Below are positions 1 to 8,901 of a stretch of DNA of 64,000 nt, piece after piece. The stretch comes from Mogibacterium sp. (lineage in GTDB: Bacteria; Bacillota; Clostridia; Peptostreptococcales; Anaerovoracaceae): positions 18,478 through 82,477 of the forward strand of contig JAFWMD010000049.1 of assembly GCA_017510725.1 (NCBI GenBank). The letters are read 5' to 3'. Under the pieces are notes generated by a model, which saw only the letters and a program-made list of their open reading frames with translations, ran no database searches and was not told where the DNA came from. Made by a program: the position numbers and the translations under genes. The stretch's first letter is position 1. Every line of letters begins with the position of its first letter.

Positions 1-162
1 GAGGTCGAGTTCAAAGAGCCCTCCAAAGCCTCCTACCTGGCCCATAACTCCCGGGACCGCAGTCCTGGCGATGTGCTTCTTCATGAGCTCCACTGCCCTG
101 TATCCGGCTGTGATATCTACTCCTGCCGCTTTGTAACTGTTTGATGATGAATTCGTAATCAT
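1..162 (-). CDS. purM: Phosphoribosylformylglycinamidine cyclo-ligase (AIR synthetase), N-terminal 54 residues
   Basis: Partial gene cut by the left edge. Reading leftwards from ATG at 162 the product begins [20 protein letters not shown] and continues into RAVELMKKH, then [14 protein letters not shown], which is the well-known start of PurM: an SYKxAGVDI motif followed by the glycine-rich FGGLFEL segment. PurM converts FGAM to AIR with ATP in the cytosol. An AGAAGGTG ribosome site lies about 8 bases upstream of the start, and the gene follows the purF-like gene by 42 bases in the same operon. Identification is confident although most of the enzyme is outside the window. Confidence 0.93.
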   Translation of the reverse strand, partial: MITNSSSNSYKAAGVDITAGYRAVELMKKHIARTAVPGVMGQVGGFGGLFELDL

Positions 163-204
163 TGAACACCTTCTGTTCTGTCTGCTGCTGTGCTGCCTGT
201 TTCT

Positions 205-1635
205 CTAGTCATCCCTGCCTGTCCAGCAATATTTACATAGTTTGCACGACGGGAGTCCGATTGCCTCCACGACGCCGTCCAGTGTCTGGAACTCCAGCGT
301 CTCAAAACCCATCTTCTCGGCGATGACCTCACGCATCCTGCGTCCGCGCTCTGTATTTGCGTCAGAGTACTCGTCCAGATGCTCAAGCCCCTCTTCGCCT
401 TCTATCTCTGCAATGATCCTTCTCGAGAGAAGATCCATGTCGCTCCTGTTACGCGAGAAATTGAGATACTTGCATGCGTACATGATAGGCGGGCAGGCCG
501 ATCTCATGTGGACCGACTCCGCTCCGTTGTCGTAGAGGAACTCGACCGTCTCACGCAGCTGTGTGCCGCGAACGATGGAGTCATCCACAAACAGGAGGTT
601 CTTGCCCTTTATGAGTTCCGTGACCGGTATCTGCTTCATCTTTGCGACCTTATTGCGCTCTGCCTGTGTGGTAGGCATGAAGCTTCGCGCCCAGGTAGGC
701 GTGTATTTGATGAACGCTCTTGCAAAAGGCAGATGTGTCTCGTTTGAGTAACCGATCGCATGCGGTGTGCCGCTGTCAGGCACGCCGCCTACATAATCAA
801 CTTTGGAGACATCGAAGCCGTTTGCCATGTCGTTGCGCGCCATGATACGCCCGTTCCTGTAACGCATGACCTCTACGTTCGTCCCCTCGTAAGTAGTCGT
901 CGGATATCCGTAATAACTCCAGAGGAATGCGCAGATCTTCATCTCTTCGCCCGGAGCCACAAGCTGTCTGCAGCTGCCCGGTGTGAGTTCTACTATCTCT
1001 CCCGGGCCGAGGTCCCTGAAATCCTCGAAGCCGGCCTTCAGAAGAGCGAACGACTCGAAGCTTACCGCTGAAGCATTTTCGCTTACCGCAACGCTCATCG
1101 GGAGTCTTCCCTTAAGGTCACGGGCAGCAATTATGCCGCCGCCCTCTTTGAGCACGAGTATCGTTGCCGAACCGTCGATCGTCTCCTGAGCATATCTGAT
1201 GCCCTCTACAAGGTCTTCCTTTTCTGAGATAAGCGCCGCAGTCAGTTCCGTCTGATTTATCCTTCCGCCCGTCATGGCTTCGAGATGACCGTGAGAGCCT
1301 TTAAGCACTATGTCTGTGATCTCGTCAACATTATTGATGATGCCAACAGTGCATATCGCATATGTACCGCTGACCGAACGGAACAGCAGCGGCTGTGGAT
1401 CCATGTCACTGATGCACCCTATTGCCGCCTTGCCTTTCATCTTGCTGACTATGCCCTCGAATTTCGTGCGGAAAGGCGCGTTCTCTATATTGTGGATCTC
1501 ACGCTGAAATCCACGCTCTTTGTCATATGAAGCCAAACCGCCCCGGCGTGTGCCGAGGTGGGAATGGTAATCTACGCCGAAGTAGACGTCAAGTATGCAG
1601 TTTTCGTTAGATGTGATGCCGAAAAATCCGCCCAT
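205..1635 (-). CDS. purF: Amidophosphoribosyltransferase-like protein (PurF family) without the N-terminal catalytic cysteine
   Basis: A 476-residue class II glutamine amidotransferase plus PRTase. The PRTase loop is clear (LLFVDDSIVRGTQ near residue 350) and the N-terminal half keeps the PurF layout (YHSHLGTRRGG, IHNIENAPF). The mature enzyme normally begins at Cys2, the glutaminase nucleophile; here the chain begins MGGFFGITSNENC, so no cysteine stands at the processed N-terminus. I recall MGGFFG-type homologues from other anaerobes, so this is probably a real subfamily and not an error. It may use free ammonia or a partner glutaminase; that is inference. The C-terminus has a CxxCxxC cluster (SCKLCKYC). 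It sits between purC and purM, so a role in the first purine step is likely. Confidence 0.85.
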   Translation of the reverse strand: MGGFFGITSNENCILDVYFGVDYHSHLGTRRGGLASYDKERGFQREIHNIENAPFRTKFEGIVSKMKGKAAIGCISDMDPQPLLFRSVSGTYAICTVGIINNVDEITDIVLKGSHGHLEAMTGGRINQTELTAALISEKEDLVEGIRYAQETIDGSATILVLKEGGGIIAARDLKGRLPMSVAVSENASAVSFESFALLKAGFEDFRDLGPGEIVELTPGSCRQLVAPGEEMKICAFLWSYYGYPTTTYEGTNVEVMRYRNGRIMARNDMANGFDVSKVDYVGGVPDSGTPHAIGYSNETHLPFARAFIKYTPTWARSFMPTTQAERNKVAKMKQIPVTELIKGKNLLFVDDSIVRGTQLRETVEFLYDNGAESVHMRSACPPIMYACKYLNFSRNRSDMDLLSRRIIAEIEGEEGLEHLDEYSDANTERGRRMREVIAEKMGFETLEFQTLDGVVEAIGLPSCKLCKYCWTGRDD

Positions 1636-1657
1636 ATAGCCAGTCCTTCCAGTCGAT

Positions 1658-2338
1658 CTATGCGAAGAACAGTTCGTTCAACTTGAGCGGCTCGATGTAC
1701 TCGCCATTCTTATATACACGCATATTTCCGGATGCGATCTCATCGATCAGCATTACCTTGCCGTCCGCGTCATAACCGAACTCAAACTTGATGTCGTAAA
1801 GCTCGAGCCCTTTATCTTTCATGTCGTCAGCTACGATCTTTGTGATCTTCTGAGTCATGTCTCTGAGGTCATCATACTGCTCCTCTGTCATGACTCCGAG
1901 TACCACGAGACCGTCTTTTGTTACCAGAGGATCGCCGAGAGCGTCGTTCTTGAAGGTAGTCTCCACATAGTAAGGGAGATCCGTACCCGGCTCTACATAT
2001 TCTCCGTATCTTTTGATAAAACTGCCTACTGCCTTGAGTCTGCAGATGACCTCGAGTCCGTGTCCGAATACCTTGGCCGGCTTTACTTCCATTGTAGTAT
2101 CTTCAAAGTTGGCTTTCACATAATGAGTCCTGATGCCTGCTTCGTTGATTTTTTTGAAGTAGTAATCCGTCATCTGAAGGTTGATGTCTCCAACGCCTTC
2201 GATGGTCAGTCCGATCTGGTTTTCGCCCGGATCAAACTTTCCGTCCTTGCCTGTGACATCATCCTTGAACTTCAGCAGATAGTTACCGTTCTCAAGTTCG
2301 AATACGTTTTTGGTCTTGCCTGTGTAAACAAGTTTCAT
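1658..2338 (-). CDS. purC: Phosphoribosylaminoimidazole-succinocarboxamide synthase (SAICAR synthetase)
   Basis: 226 residues, a little shorter than the roughly 235-240 usual for the family. It opens with the typical nucleotide-binding strand ([14 protein letters not shown]) and has [14 protein letters not shown], a [16 protein letters not shown] substrate segment, and [25 protein letters not shown] with the acidic metal/ATP residues. It condenses CAIR with aspartate using ATP in purine synthesis. It lies 15 bases after purE and 22 bases before the purF-like gene on the same strand, so the set is one operon. Confidence 0.96.
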   Translation of the reverse strand: MKLVYTGKTKNVFELENGNYLLKFKDDVTGKDGKFDPGENQIGLTIEGVGDINLQMTDYYFKKINEAGIRTHYVKANFEDTTMEVKPAKVFGHGLEVICRLKAVGSFIKRYGEYVEPGTDLPYYVETTFKNDALGDPLVTKDGLVVLGVMTEEQYDDLRDMTQKITKIVADDMKDKGLELYDIKFEFGYDADGKVMLIDEIASGNMRVYKNGEYIEPLKLNELFFA

Positions 2339-2353
2339 CTTAGTCCTCCTCTT

Positions 2354-2842
2354 TTATATGCGGCTTTCAATTGTTTTGTCTTTTTTCAGTACTGCCTCCG
2401 ATTCGGCATTCCGGCGCGCGATAAGCTTCTGCGCCAGGTCTTCGTCAGACAGCGCAAGTATCTCGGCGGCAAGGAGCGCTGCGTTTTTGCCCCCGTCTAT
2501 CGCGACCGTTGCGACCGGGATTCCGCTCGGCATCATCACGGTCGATAAAAGAGCATCCATGCCGTCAAGCGCAGCGCTTTTGCATGGCACTCCAATAACA
2601 GGGAGCGTCGTATTAGCGGCTATCGCTCCCGCAAGGTGAGCTGCCATGCCGGCGAAGGCTATGACAACGCCGAAGCCTTCGTCCCTTGCCGCCAGTGACC
2701 ACGCTCCAGCCTCAGCAGGTGTGCGATGAGCCGAATACACATGAGCTTCGTAAGGTATGCCAAGTTCTTTCAGTACGGATGCTGCCTTCTGCACTACCGG
2801 CAGATCGCTGTCGCTTCCCATGATAAGTCCTACCTTCTTCAT
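2354..2842 (-). CDS. purE: N5-carboxyaminoimidazole ribonucleotide mutase
   Basis: Compact PurE of 162 residues. It has the [11 protein letters not shown] loop at the N-terminus, SAHRTP, and the [25 protein letters not shown] core that binds the ribonucleotide. It moves the carboxyl group from N5-CAIR to CAIR. I chose the ATG at 2842, which has AGGTGGGAG just upstream; a GTG at 2851 in frame would add three residues and is less well spaced from a ribosome site. First recognisable purine gene of the operon, directly after a VanZ-like membrane gene. No purK is present in the window. Confidence 0.96.
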   Translation of the reverse strand: MKKVGLIMGSDSDLPVVQKAASVLKELGIPYEAHVYSAHRTPAEAGAWSLAARDEGFGVVIAFAGMAAHLAGAIAANTTLPVIGVPCKSAALDGMDALLSTVMMPSGIPVATVAIDGGKNAALLAAEILALSDEDLAQKLIARRNAESEAVLKKDKTIESRI

Positions 2843-2862
2843 CGCTCCCACCTTTCCTGTTC

Positions 2863-3315
2863 TTATTTGTCGTCGATGTTCAGTTCGTCTCTGGAATAGA
2901 CTCTTGTCTTACGGGTATCCTTATAGACCATCGCCTTTATCCCGTGGTAAAGCCCCCTGAGGATGGCAAAAATCAGGAACATCACAAGGAATCCCGTGAT
3001 GCCGTATGCTATATCCTCACTTTCCATTACACCTGTGCCCGTGTACCACTGGCCCACTTCTATGGCAAATGCCAGCACTATTATTACCGTAAACACATAC
3101 AGCCAGGTGATCACCATCGTATGATCACGTTTCGCGAGCATTTTGAACAATGGATACAGGAAAAAGATAAGCAGCATCCCGAAGATACCGAAGACAATAA
3201 AATGCAGCTGCTTGTCATCAAAGTACCAGCCGCCTGCATCGTTTATGCGGAGCACACGGTCGTGTACCCTCGCAACCCATGTTGTAAATGTATAAATAAT
3301 ATCCCACATTGTCAT
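2863..3315 (-). CDS. VanZ-like membrane protein
   Basis: About 150 residues with three clear membrane segments after an amphipathic start. It shows DKQLHF before helix 1, an AIEVGQW segment in helix 2 and a conserved acidic residue before the glycine of helix 3 (ESEDIAYGITG), the scattered DKxxH / ExxQ / D pattern of VanZ-like proteins. VanZ relatives occur near wall genes and one raises teicoplanin resistance; the biochemical role is not settled. The frame is open further upstream to 3471, but that extra stretch has no ribosome site and is not hydrophobic, so the ATG at 3315 or 3309 is preferred. It ends 20 bases before purE and may be the first gene of the purine transcript. Confidence 0.6.
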   Translation of the reverse strand: MTMWDIIYTFTTWVARVHDRVLRINDAGGWYFDDKQLHFIVFGIFGMLLIFFLYPLFKMLAKRDHTMVITWLYVFTVIIVLAFAIEVGQWYTGTGVMESEDIAYGITGFLVMFLIFAILRGLYHGIKAMVYKDTRKTRVYSRDELNIDDK

Positions 3316-3428
3316 AGCGATATTATAATACGTTTGTTGCTCTCTTTTGTGTTCTAATTGCGAAACCTCAACGTTTTGAAGCATTTTCAGCCTTACGAAA
3401 TATAAAGGTTTATGTTTGTAAAGATATA

Positions 3429-3458
3429 TTGAGAGCCTGATGCCTGCGTTCCTATAAT
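3429..3458 (+). promoter_or_regulatory. Sigma-A-type promoter of the SH3/propeller protein
   Basis: TTGAGA, 18 bases, then a perfect TATAAT. Transcription would start about 70 bases before the ATG at 3537. The leader contains an ACCGGC / GCCGGT hairpin near 3474-3504. Seen in sequence; activity is inferred. Confidence 0.6.
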
Positions 3459-3536
3459 TTTGAATGGACACATACCGGCTTCGCTCATATTGACATGCCG
3501 GTCGGTTCGCATCTTATAAAAAAAGTGGGAATAACT

Positions 3537-4898
3537 ATGGAGAACAAATGCAATCAGATAAAGAAAAAGGTGATCGCTCTCATGCTGACGGCAGCAGTGG
3601 TATTTACCGCTATGCCTCTTCTGAGCATCCCTGCATTTGAGGCCTCTGCGGCAGCGGTTACAGCGACCGGTAAGGTAAGTGAAAGCGGTGTCAATCTCAG
3701 ATCTTCCGCAAGTGTCAGCTCCTCATCGGTAGCGACCCTCAGAAAAGGCAAAAAACTGACCATCCAGAAGGAGATCTTCACCAAGAAGAAGAATCTGAAG
3801 GCGGAGAACCGCTGGTACTATGTCACAGCAGGCAAAAAACAGGGCTATATCAGGTCCGACTTTGTTACGGGCATCAGCTGGAGCAATACCGCTGCGGTAA
3901 CGACCGAAGAGCTCAACTACAGGACAGGCCCGGATACAGCATTCAAGAGACTGGGCACTACAGGAGTCGGTGCCCGTGTCACACTTCTTCTTCCTGCAAA
4001 ATTATCCGGGAGCAGTCTCGCGTGGTACAAGGTAAGCGTGAACAGCAAGACTGCGTATGTATGCGCAGACTACATCAAGTTCGGAACGTCCCTCTTCATC
4101 CAGAAATCTGCAAAGGAACTCGAAGGCAAATCCGATCTCGCAAGAGCTCTGCTGGTCAACCCTACCAGAGGCGGCAAGGCAAGAGTCGTTTATACATTCA
4201 CTCCGGACAACTGCAAGAAGCGCTTTGCGATTCAGGGATATAAAAAGGCGAAAGTCCCTCAGGGCTTTACATTCAACGGAAGTGAATACTATATCGTCTA
4301 CGGCATGGCAGCCGGTCAGAGCATAGTTACATATGCCCAGGATGGCACGCGTCTCGCCGAGTCAAAGTTCGCATTCTCGATCGGTCACCCTAACGGCATA
4401 ACCTGGGACCCGGTCACTAAGTTATGCTATGTCTTCAAGGGCAACCAGAAGAGGATCTACACCTGGAACCCTGCGACTAATAAATTCGGCAAGTCGAAGA
4501 CTCCATACTCATCTTCAGGCGTCGGATACGACAATGCTACCAACATGATTTTCGCAAGCTCACATACCGGCATCAGGATGTACACTGCTGACGGAAAGTT
4601 CAGGCACCAGAAGCTCTTCCCAAGATGCAAGCCGGGCTTCTTCCACTACATTCAGGACTGCGGAGCGGGCGAAGGTTTCATCTTCCACGGTGTCAGCGGA
4701 AGAAGCAAAAAGACCAAGAACCAGCTCGATATCTACAGGGCAGCCGACATGGCGTATCTGGGATCCATCAAGATCACCATAGGTGAGTTCGAGAGCGCAG
4801 TAGTCGGACCTGGCGGGTACCTGGAGCTGCTTATCAACACGGACGGCAATATCGACTATGTATGGCGTACACCGCTCAACATAAACGAACTGAAATAA
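3537..4898 (+). CDS. Exported protein with two SH3-type domains and a C-terminal propeller-like domain
   Basis: 453 residues. A long signal peptide (hydrophobic IALMLTAAVVFTAMPLLSI, ASA cleavage region) is followed by two bacterial SH3 repeats (GVNLRSSASV..., then LNYRTGPDTAF...), which commonly bind peptidoglycan. The C-terminal 240 or so residues contain repeated Gly/Tyr/Trp blades (VPQGFTFNGSEYYIVYGM, GHPNGITWDP, SSSGVGYDNATNMIFASSH, IQDCGAGEGFIFHGVSG). This domain recurs in the proteins at 5998-7566 and, more distantly, 29594-31318. I chose the ATG at 3537 (GTGGGA site) over an upstream in-frame ATG at 3495. Probably a wall-associated protein; its ligand is unknown. One of only three plus-strand genes. 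Confidence 0.75.
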   Translation: MENKCNQIKKKVIALMLTAAVVFTAMPLLSIPAFEASAAAVTATGKVSESGVNLRSSASVSSSSVATLRKGKKLTIQKEIFTKKKNLKAENRWYYVTAGKKQGYIRSDFVTGISWSNTAAVTTEELNYRTGPDTAFKRLGTTGVGARVTLLLPAKLSGSSLAWYKVSVNSKTAYVCADYIKFGTSLFIQKSAKELEGKSDLARALLVNPTRGGKARVVYTFTPDNCKKRFAIQGYKKAKVPQGFTFNGSEYYIVYGMAAGQSIVTYAQDGTRLAESKFAFSIGHPNGITWDPVTKLCYVFKGNQKRIYTWNPATNKFGKSKTPYSSSGVGYDNATNMIFASSHTGIRMYTADGKFRHQKLFPRCKPGFFHYIQDCGAGEGFIFHGVSGRSKKTKNQLDIYRAADMAYLGSIKITIGEFESAVVGPGGYLELLINTDGNIDYVWRTPLNINELK

Positions 4899-4921
4899 AA
4901 AGCCATTTTATACAGACATGA

Positions 4922-4950
4922 AAAGAGAGACCAGTCCGGTCTCTCTTTGT
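4922..4950. terminator. Bidirectional terminator between convergent genes
   Basis: An 11-base-pair perfect stem (AAAGAGAGACC / GGTCTCTCTTT) with a 5-base loop lies between the plus-strand gene ending at 4898 and the minus-strand gene ending at 4973. T-rich tails lie on both sides, so it can serve both. Confidence 0.85.
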
Positions 4951-4972
4951 TATTTACAGAAACTGCATGTAT

Positions 4973-5899
4973 CTAGCCCTTGCGCAGTTCAGCGATCTTC
5001 TGGCGTGCCGTGATGGCCAGATAGAGGATCTCGTTTGCAGGAGTCGGTATGCCGTGCTTTTTGCCAAGCCTTACGACTTCGCCTGCATATTCGTCGATCT
5101 CTAAAGTCCTGCCCGCCTCATAATCCTGAAGCATGGACATCTTCTTGTCAGGCGGGAAGTTGACGAGTATCTCGATGATATCATCGCGGTCCTCCTCGGT
5201 CAGATTCACGCCCTCAGCCCATGCAAGCTCAAGGATCTCGTCCATAAGCATCTTCATAAGTTCTCTTACTTCCTCGACCTGTCCGAAGAAGCCGCACTCA
5301 GCCTGCACCTCAACGGCCGTCTGGCTGGCACCGGTGTTGAGCATCCACTTACGCCATTTTGCCCTGCGCATGTCTTCATACACCTTTACGTTGATGCCCA
5401 GCTCCTTCAGTCTTTCATATGCTTCTATTACTTCAGGCTTAGGGTCGTGGTTATCTGCATAGCCGATCTGCATCTCGCCAAGTGTGCGGTAGTATACCCT
5501 GCGGCTCATCCTGTGTGCGTCAGTCCTGAGAACTACTCCGTAAAAAACACGGTTTTCAGGGAACTCTTTTTCGAGTAGAGTCGATGTCGTGATTCCGTTT
5601 TCGATAGGAAGAAGAATCGTGTCCCTGTCGATCAGCGGACGGATATCTTTAATAACCGAATCCATGCTGTATGTTTTTGCCGCAAGGATCAGGAGATCAA
5701 TGTGGATGCCCTGTGAAGGATCCGAATACACTGCAGGGTGAAATACCTCGTTGTTTACAGAGATACCCTTTTCGTTGAGACGTTCAGCGCGCGCACCCGT
5801 TGCGAGCAGATAAACGTTCTCCGGGTCCCTTTTATACATTTCATACATCAGGGCGCTGCCTACTGAGCCCGCGCCGATAATGCCTACTGTTCTTATCAT
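4973..5899 (-). CDS. Ketopantoate reductase (PanE/ApbA) family oxidoreductase
   Basis: 308 residues. The N-terminal Rossmann fold begins VGIIGAGSVGSALMYEM; LLILAAKTYSMDSV and a GI-rich PIENGITTSTLLEKEF segment follow as in 2-dehydropantoate 2-reductases, and the C-terminal helical domain has KWRKWMLNTGASQ, the family's KxxxN substrate region. Such enzymes reduce 2-dehydropantoate to pantoate with NADPH, but many homologues act on other 2-oxoacids, and no panB or panC is present. The ATG at 5899 has AGAGGAA 8 bases upstream; a TTG at 5920 is the alternative. Transcribed alone. Confidence 0.8.
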   Translation of the reverse strand: MIRTVGIIGAGSVGSALMYEMYKRDPENVYLLATGARAERLNEKGISVNNEVFHPAVYSDPSQGIHIDLLILAAKTYSMDSVIKDIRPLIDRDTILLPIENGITTSTLLEKEFPENRVFYGVVLRTDAHRMSRRVYYRTLGEMQIGYADNHDPKPEVIEAYERLKELGINVKVYEDMRRAKWRKWMLNTGASQTAVEVQAECGFFGQVEEVRELMKMLMDEILELAWAEGVNLTEEDRDDIIEILVNFPPDKKMSMLQDYEAGRTLEIDEYAGEVVRLGKKHGIPTPANEILYLAITARQKIAELRKG

Positions 5900-5997
5900 C
5901 TGTATGTTCCTCTTTTTCAAAGAAATAGCCTGATTTCCGACATAAGCATATCAGATTTCAGGCCTGTAAATCCATCATAACCGGTAAAAATTAACTC

Positions 5998-7566
5998 TTA
6001 CAGCCCTTCCCCCAAAGTTTCGATATTCAGACTTGTCTTCCAGATATAGTCTACGCTGCTTGAATTGTTGGACAGGATCTCAAGGAATCCGTCATTGTCG
6101 ACTATGCAGCTCTCAACCTCCGAAAGCTCACATGAGATCGTTCCGAGGTAACGTCCGTTCTTCATGTCATAAAGGTCTATGTAGTTGGTGCCGTGCTTGC
6201 TGCTTCCCGACAGACATCTGAGCATTATGCCCGCATGGCCGCCGCAGTCCTGTGTAAATGTAGAACCGCTGTGTTTTACCACGCCGCATCTGTATTTCAC
6301 GCTGTAGCCATCGCTTATGTCGTAAGCAACCATGGCAGTACGCGAGCAGGTGTAAAGGAGCTTCTCCTTTCTGTCGTAACCGATGCCTGAGCATCCGTAT
6401 GACAAATTGACCGATCCATAACTGTCTGAAGTCGGCTCATAGGTATAAACCTTTGAGGTCCATCCCTTTGCGCAGTAACAGAGTCCGTTCTCATCGGCGT
6501 ATGCAAGCCCGTTCGGATGTCCCATTGAGATGCTCGGTACGCTCACGTCCTTGCCATCCCCGTCAACATCAAAACTGATCATGCGGTTAGGATTTCCCAT
6601 GCCATATGCGACTATGTATTTGTCTCCGGTATATCCGAGGCCCTGCGGTACTGCCGCTCCGTTTGCCCCGGTGATCCTCTTGACGATCTCGCAGTTGTCA
6701 GAGTCAAGGCTATATATGATCCGCGCCGATGCCCCTCCTGCGCTCACGGGCTCTGCATCGATGACTTCAAGCTCCACCACCTTGCTGGCGCTCTCGTATT
6801 CAGCTGAGGATCTGGCGGTGACAGTGATATCCGTGACACCTTCACCGTTGATCTTTATCTCACGTGTTTCAGGATCTATCTCGGCGACTTCAGGATCGCT
6901 TGATTCGTACATCAGATCGGTCGCAGCATCGGCCTTCAGTCTGAACGGCTTACTGAATGTGAATTTGGTTATCTGTTTATCGACCTTTATCTTCTGGGAC
7001 TTCTTGGTGCTGAAACTGCGCGGCTCTGTCACTGCGCCTTCCTTCTCTTTACTGTCCGGCCTGATTACGAATGAGTATGATGTATCCTTCTTGAGATCCT
7101 TTACAGTGATCTCCGGTACATCGGTTTCTACTTCGCTCCAGCTGTCGTCGATCACGACTTCTTCTTTTTCACTTCCGGACTGATCTTCTGCTTCCGGCGT
7201 CTTATCTGCAGCAGGTTCCTCTTCTGCAGGTTCGTCACTCTCCTTGTACCAGACCTTGTATACATCTGCATTGCGCGCATCGTCCCAGCCAAGAACGATG
7301 TAGTCAGCACCCCTGCCCGGAGAAGTGATTGAGTCTCCTTTTATACTGCCGGGATATTGTTTGTAGTGATTGACAGACATTACTATTACGAGGGCCAGGG
7401 CTTCCACAAGCAAAATTGAGACAAGCGAAAAGAACAGGCGCCATCTGCGGGCCTTGGCAGGGCTGAGCCTGATGAGCCTTTTGCGTTTTCCTTCACCGGC
7501 TGTCCGTTTGCTGGTTCTCTTAACTTTTTCTTCGCTTGTGTTCTCCGGCATATTCTCCTTCTTCAT
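5998..7566 (-). CDS. Membrane-anchored protein with fibronectin/Ig-like region and propeller-like domain
   Basis: 522 residues from the ATG at 7566. A basic cytoplasmic tail (KRKRLIRLSPAKARRWR) precedes one membrane helix (FFSLVSILLVEALALVIVMSV). Outside come an acidic linker, a fibronectin-like segment (DYIVLGWDDARNADVYKVWY), an Ig-like bacterial segment (LMYESSDPEVAEIDPETREI) and the same C-terminal domain as the gene at 3537 (VPQGLGYTGDKYIVAYGMG, GHPNGLAYADENGLCYCAKG, CSGIGYDRKEKLLYTCS, TQDCGGHAGIMLRCLSG, DYIWKTSLNI). An upstream in-frame start would add 21 residues but lacks a ribosome site. Likely an envelope protein; function unknown. Confidence 0.7.
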   Translation of the reverse strand: MKKENMPENTSEEKVKRTSKRTAGEGKRKRLIRLSPAKARRWRLFFSLVSILLVEALALVIVMSVNHYKQYPGSIKGDSITSPGRGADYIVLGWDDARNADVYKVWYKESDEPAEEEPAADKTPEAEDQSGSEKEEVVIDDSWSEVETDVPEITVKDLKKDTSYSFVIRPDSKEKEGAVTEPRSFSTKKSQKIKVDKQITKFTFSKPFRLKADAATDLMYESSDPEVAEIDPETREIKINGEGVTDITVTARSSAEYESASKVVELEVIDAEPVSAGGASARIIYSLDSDNCEIVKRITGANGAAVPQGLGYTGDKYIVAYGMGNPNRMISFDVDGDGKDVSVPSISMGHPNGLAYADENGLCYCAKGWTSKVYTYEPTSDSYGSVNLSYGCSGIGYDRKEKLLYTCSRTAMVAYDISDGYSVKYRCGVVKHSGSTFTQDCGGHAGIMLRCLSGSSKHGTNYIDLYDMKNGRYLGTISCELSEVESCIVDNDGFLEILSNNSSSVDYIWKTSLNIETLGEGL

Positions 7567-7664
7567 GTCTGATGAGCCACCATCACACCGACACTTCTCG
7601 ATTTTATGCAAATGGAGTGCCAAAGGCAAGGTCTTTGCCTAATCATTCACAGAATCTTCCCATA

Positions 7665-7695
7665 GAAAAAACCGCAGGAGCATGTCCCGCGGTTC
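7665..7695 (-). terminator. Terminator after rpsR
   Basis: On the minus strand a stem AACCGCGGGA...TCCTGCGGTT, with one bulge, is followed by TTTTTTC. It lies ten bases after the rpsR stop and closes the rpsF-ssb-rpsR transcript. Confidence 0.75.
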
Positions 7696-7704
7696 CTTCG
7701 TCTT

Positions 7705-7956
7705 TTACTGATCTGCGTCGAATGACAGTATCGCGACTACTCTGGCTCTCTTGATAGCCTTTGCAACTGCTCTCTGGTGCATTGCGCATGTGCCTGTGAC
7801 TCTTCTAGGGAGGATCTTACCTCTCTCTGTGATGTATTTCTTAAGAGTCTCTGCATCCTTGTAGTCGATCTTCTTGTCCTGATCAGCACAGAACTGGCAG
7901 ACTTTACGTCTTCTGATGCCTGTGTTCATGCGCTTAGGTCTTGAATTTCTTTCCAT
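7705..7956 (-). CDS. rpsR: 30S ribosomal protein S18
   Basis: 83 residues with the S18 core ([45 protein letters not shown]). It binds with S6 to the platform of the small subunit. The two N-terminal cysteines (CQFC) and a third in GTC suggest the zinc-type S18 form. Third gene of the conserved rpsF-ssb-rpsR cluster, 20 bases after ssb. Confidence 0.98.
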   Translation of the reverse strand: MERNSRPKRMNTGIRRRKVCQFCADQDKKIDYKDAETLKKYITERGKILPRRVTGTCAMHQRAVAKAIKRARVVAILSFDADQ

Positions 7957-7976
7957 GATTCGTGCTCTCCCCTTTC

Positions 7977-8456
7977 TTAGAATGGAATATCATCTTCAGC
8001 GGCCTGGAATGTATCCGGCATGTCGTCGAAGCCCGTGAAGGCATCCTGCGGTGCGCTGAAGCCGGTGTCCTGTGTCATGCCGCCGAAGCTCGGTTCTCTG
8101 CCGGTGAACGTATCGCGGCTTACGCCCTGTCCGCCACCATTGCCGCTGCCGAGGAATTCTACTCTGTCGGCTACGACATCTGTCGTATAGACTGTGACAC
8201 CTTCTCTGTTTTTGTAGCTTCCTGTCTGGATCCTACCCATGACGGCGACCTGTCTTCCTTTGCTGAGGTAGCGGTCGCAAGTCTCAGCCTGTCTGCCCCA
8301 TACAGTGATACGGATGAAATCCGCACCCTGGTCTTCGCCCTGTCTTCTAGGCCTGTCCACTGCGATAGTGAAGCGGCATACTGCAGACTGTGTATTTGGC
8401 GTGTAGCTGAGTTCAGGGTCTCTGGCAAGTCTTCCGATAAGTATTACACTGTTCAT
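7977..8456 (-). CDS. ssb: Single-stranded DNA-binding protein
   Basis: 159 residues: an OB fold ([54 protein letters not shown]), then a Gly/Phe-rich flexible linker and the acidic DDIPF tip that recruits repair and replication partners. It coats single-stranded DNA in replication and repair. It lies between rpsF and rpsR, as in most Bacillota. Confidence 0.98.
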   Translation of the reverse strand: MNSVILIGRLARDPELSYTPNTQSAVCRFTIAVDRPRRQGEDQGADFIRITVWGRQAETCDRYLSKGRQVAVMGRIQTGSYKNREGVTVYTTDVVADRVEFLGSGNGGGQGVSRDTFTGREPSFGGMTQDTGFSAPQDAFTGFDDMPDTFQAAEDDIPF

Positions 8457-8475
8457 AACTTACCTCCCCTTGTGA

Positions 8476-8763
8476 TTACTCTTCGTCCTGGCAAACGATG
8501 ATATGTCTCATAACGTTTTCATTGATCCTGAGTCTTCTGTCGAGTTCCTTCGGCAGGTCTGCTTCGGCCTTGAACGGGATTACTACATAGTAACCTGTGT
8601 TCTTCTTGTTGATGCTGTAAGCAAGTCTTCTGTCGCCCCAAACATCAGCTTCACCGGCCTCGCCGCCAGCATTGATAACAGTCTTTACTGTCTCAATGAG
8701 GTTTGCCTTAGTTTCTTCGTCCAGGCTTGGATCAAGCACGAATAGAAGTTCATAATCTCTCAT
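8476..8763 (-). CDS. rpsF: 30S ribosomal protein S6
   Basis: 95 residues with the ferredoxin-like S6 fold (MRDYELLFVLDPSLDEETK, WGDRRLAYSINKKNTGYYVVIPFKA, LRINENVMRHI). Strong ribosome site GGAGGTG six bases before ATG. First gene of the cluster; it pairs with S18 in the 30S platform. Confidence 0.98.
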   Translation of the reverse strand: MRDYELLFVLDPSLDEETKANLIETVKTVINAGGEAGEADVWGDRRLAYSINKKNTGYYVVIPFKAEADLPKELDRRLRINENVMRHIIVCQDEE

Positions 8764-8787
8764 GTTGACACCTCCTGTGGTCTTTTT

Positions 8788-8808
8788 GGCGCAGGTTTGC
8801 CCTGCGCA
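8788..8808 (-). promoter_or_regulatory. Hairpin in the rpsF leader, possible S6:S18 control site
   Basis: A 7-base-pair stem GCGCAGG / CCTGCGC sits about 25 bases before the rpsF start. The S6:S18 complex is known to bind a stem with a CCG-type bulge in many rpsF leaders and repress the operon. I see the stem in the right place but could not confirm the bulge consensus. Confidence 0.35.
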
Positions 8809-8823
8809 GAAAGTAATAAATTA

Positions 8824-8846
8824 GGGCGCGTCCATATGACGCGCCC
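8824..8846 (-). terminator. Perfect GC-rich hairpin between the CYTH-fusion gene and rpsF
   Basis: GGGCGCGTC / GACGCGCCC with a 5-base loop, followed on the minus strand by TAATTTATTACTTT. It lies about 55 bases past the stop of the gene ending at 8902 and probably terminates it. A weak promoter-like TAAAAT (near 8853) upstream of it could instead place the hairpin in the rpsF leader. Confidence 0.6.
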
Positions 8847-8901
8847 ATATATTTTATTCAATCAGCAATGCAAATGCAACTGTTTTTTTATTTTTATTCT
8901 G

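Noticed and set aside
3505-3522. TTGACA followed by TATAAA just before the gene at 3537
   Set aside because: Transcription would start within a few bases of the ATG and lose the ribosome site; the TTGAGA/TATAAT pair at 3429-3458 is better placed.
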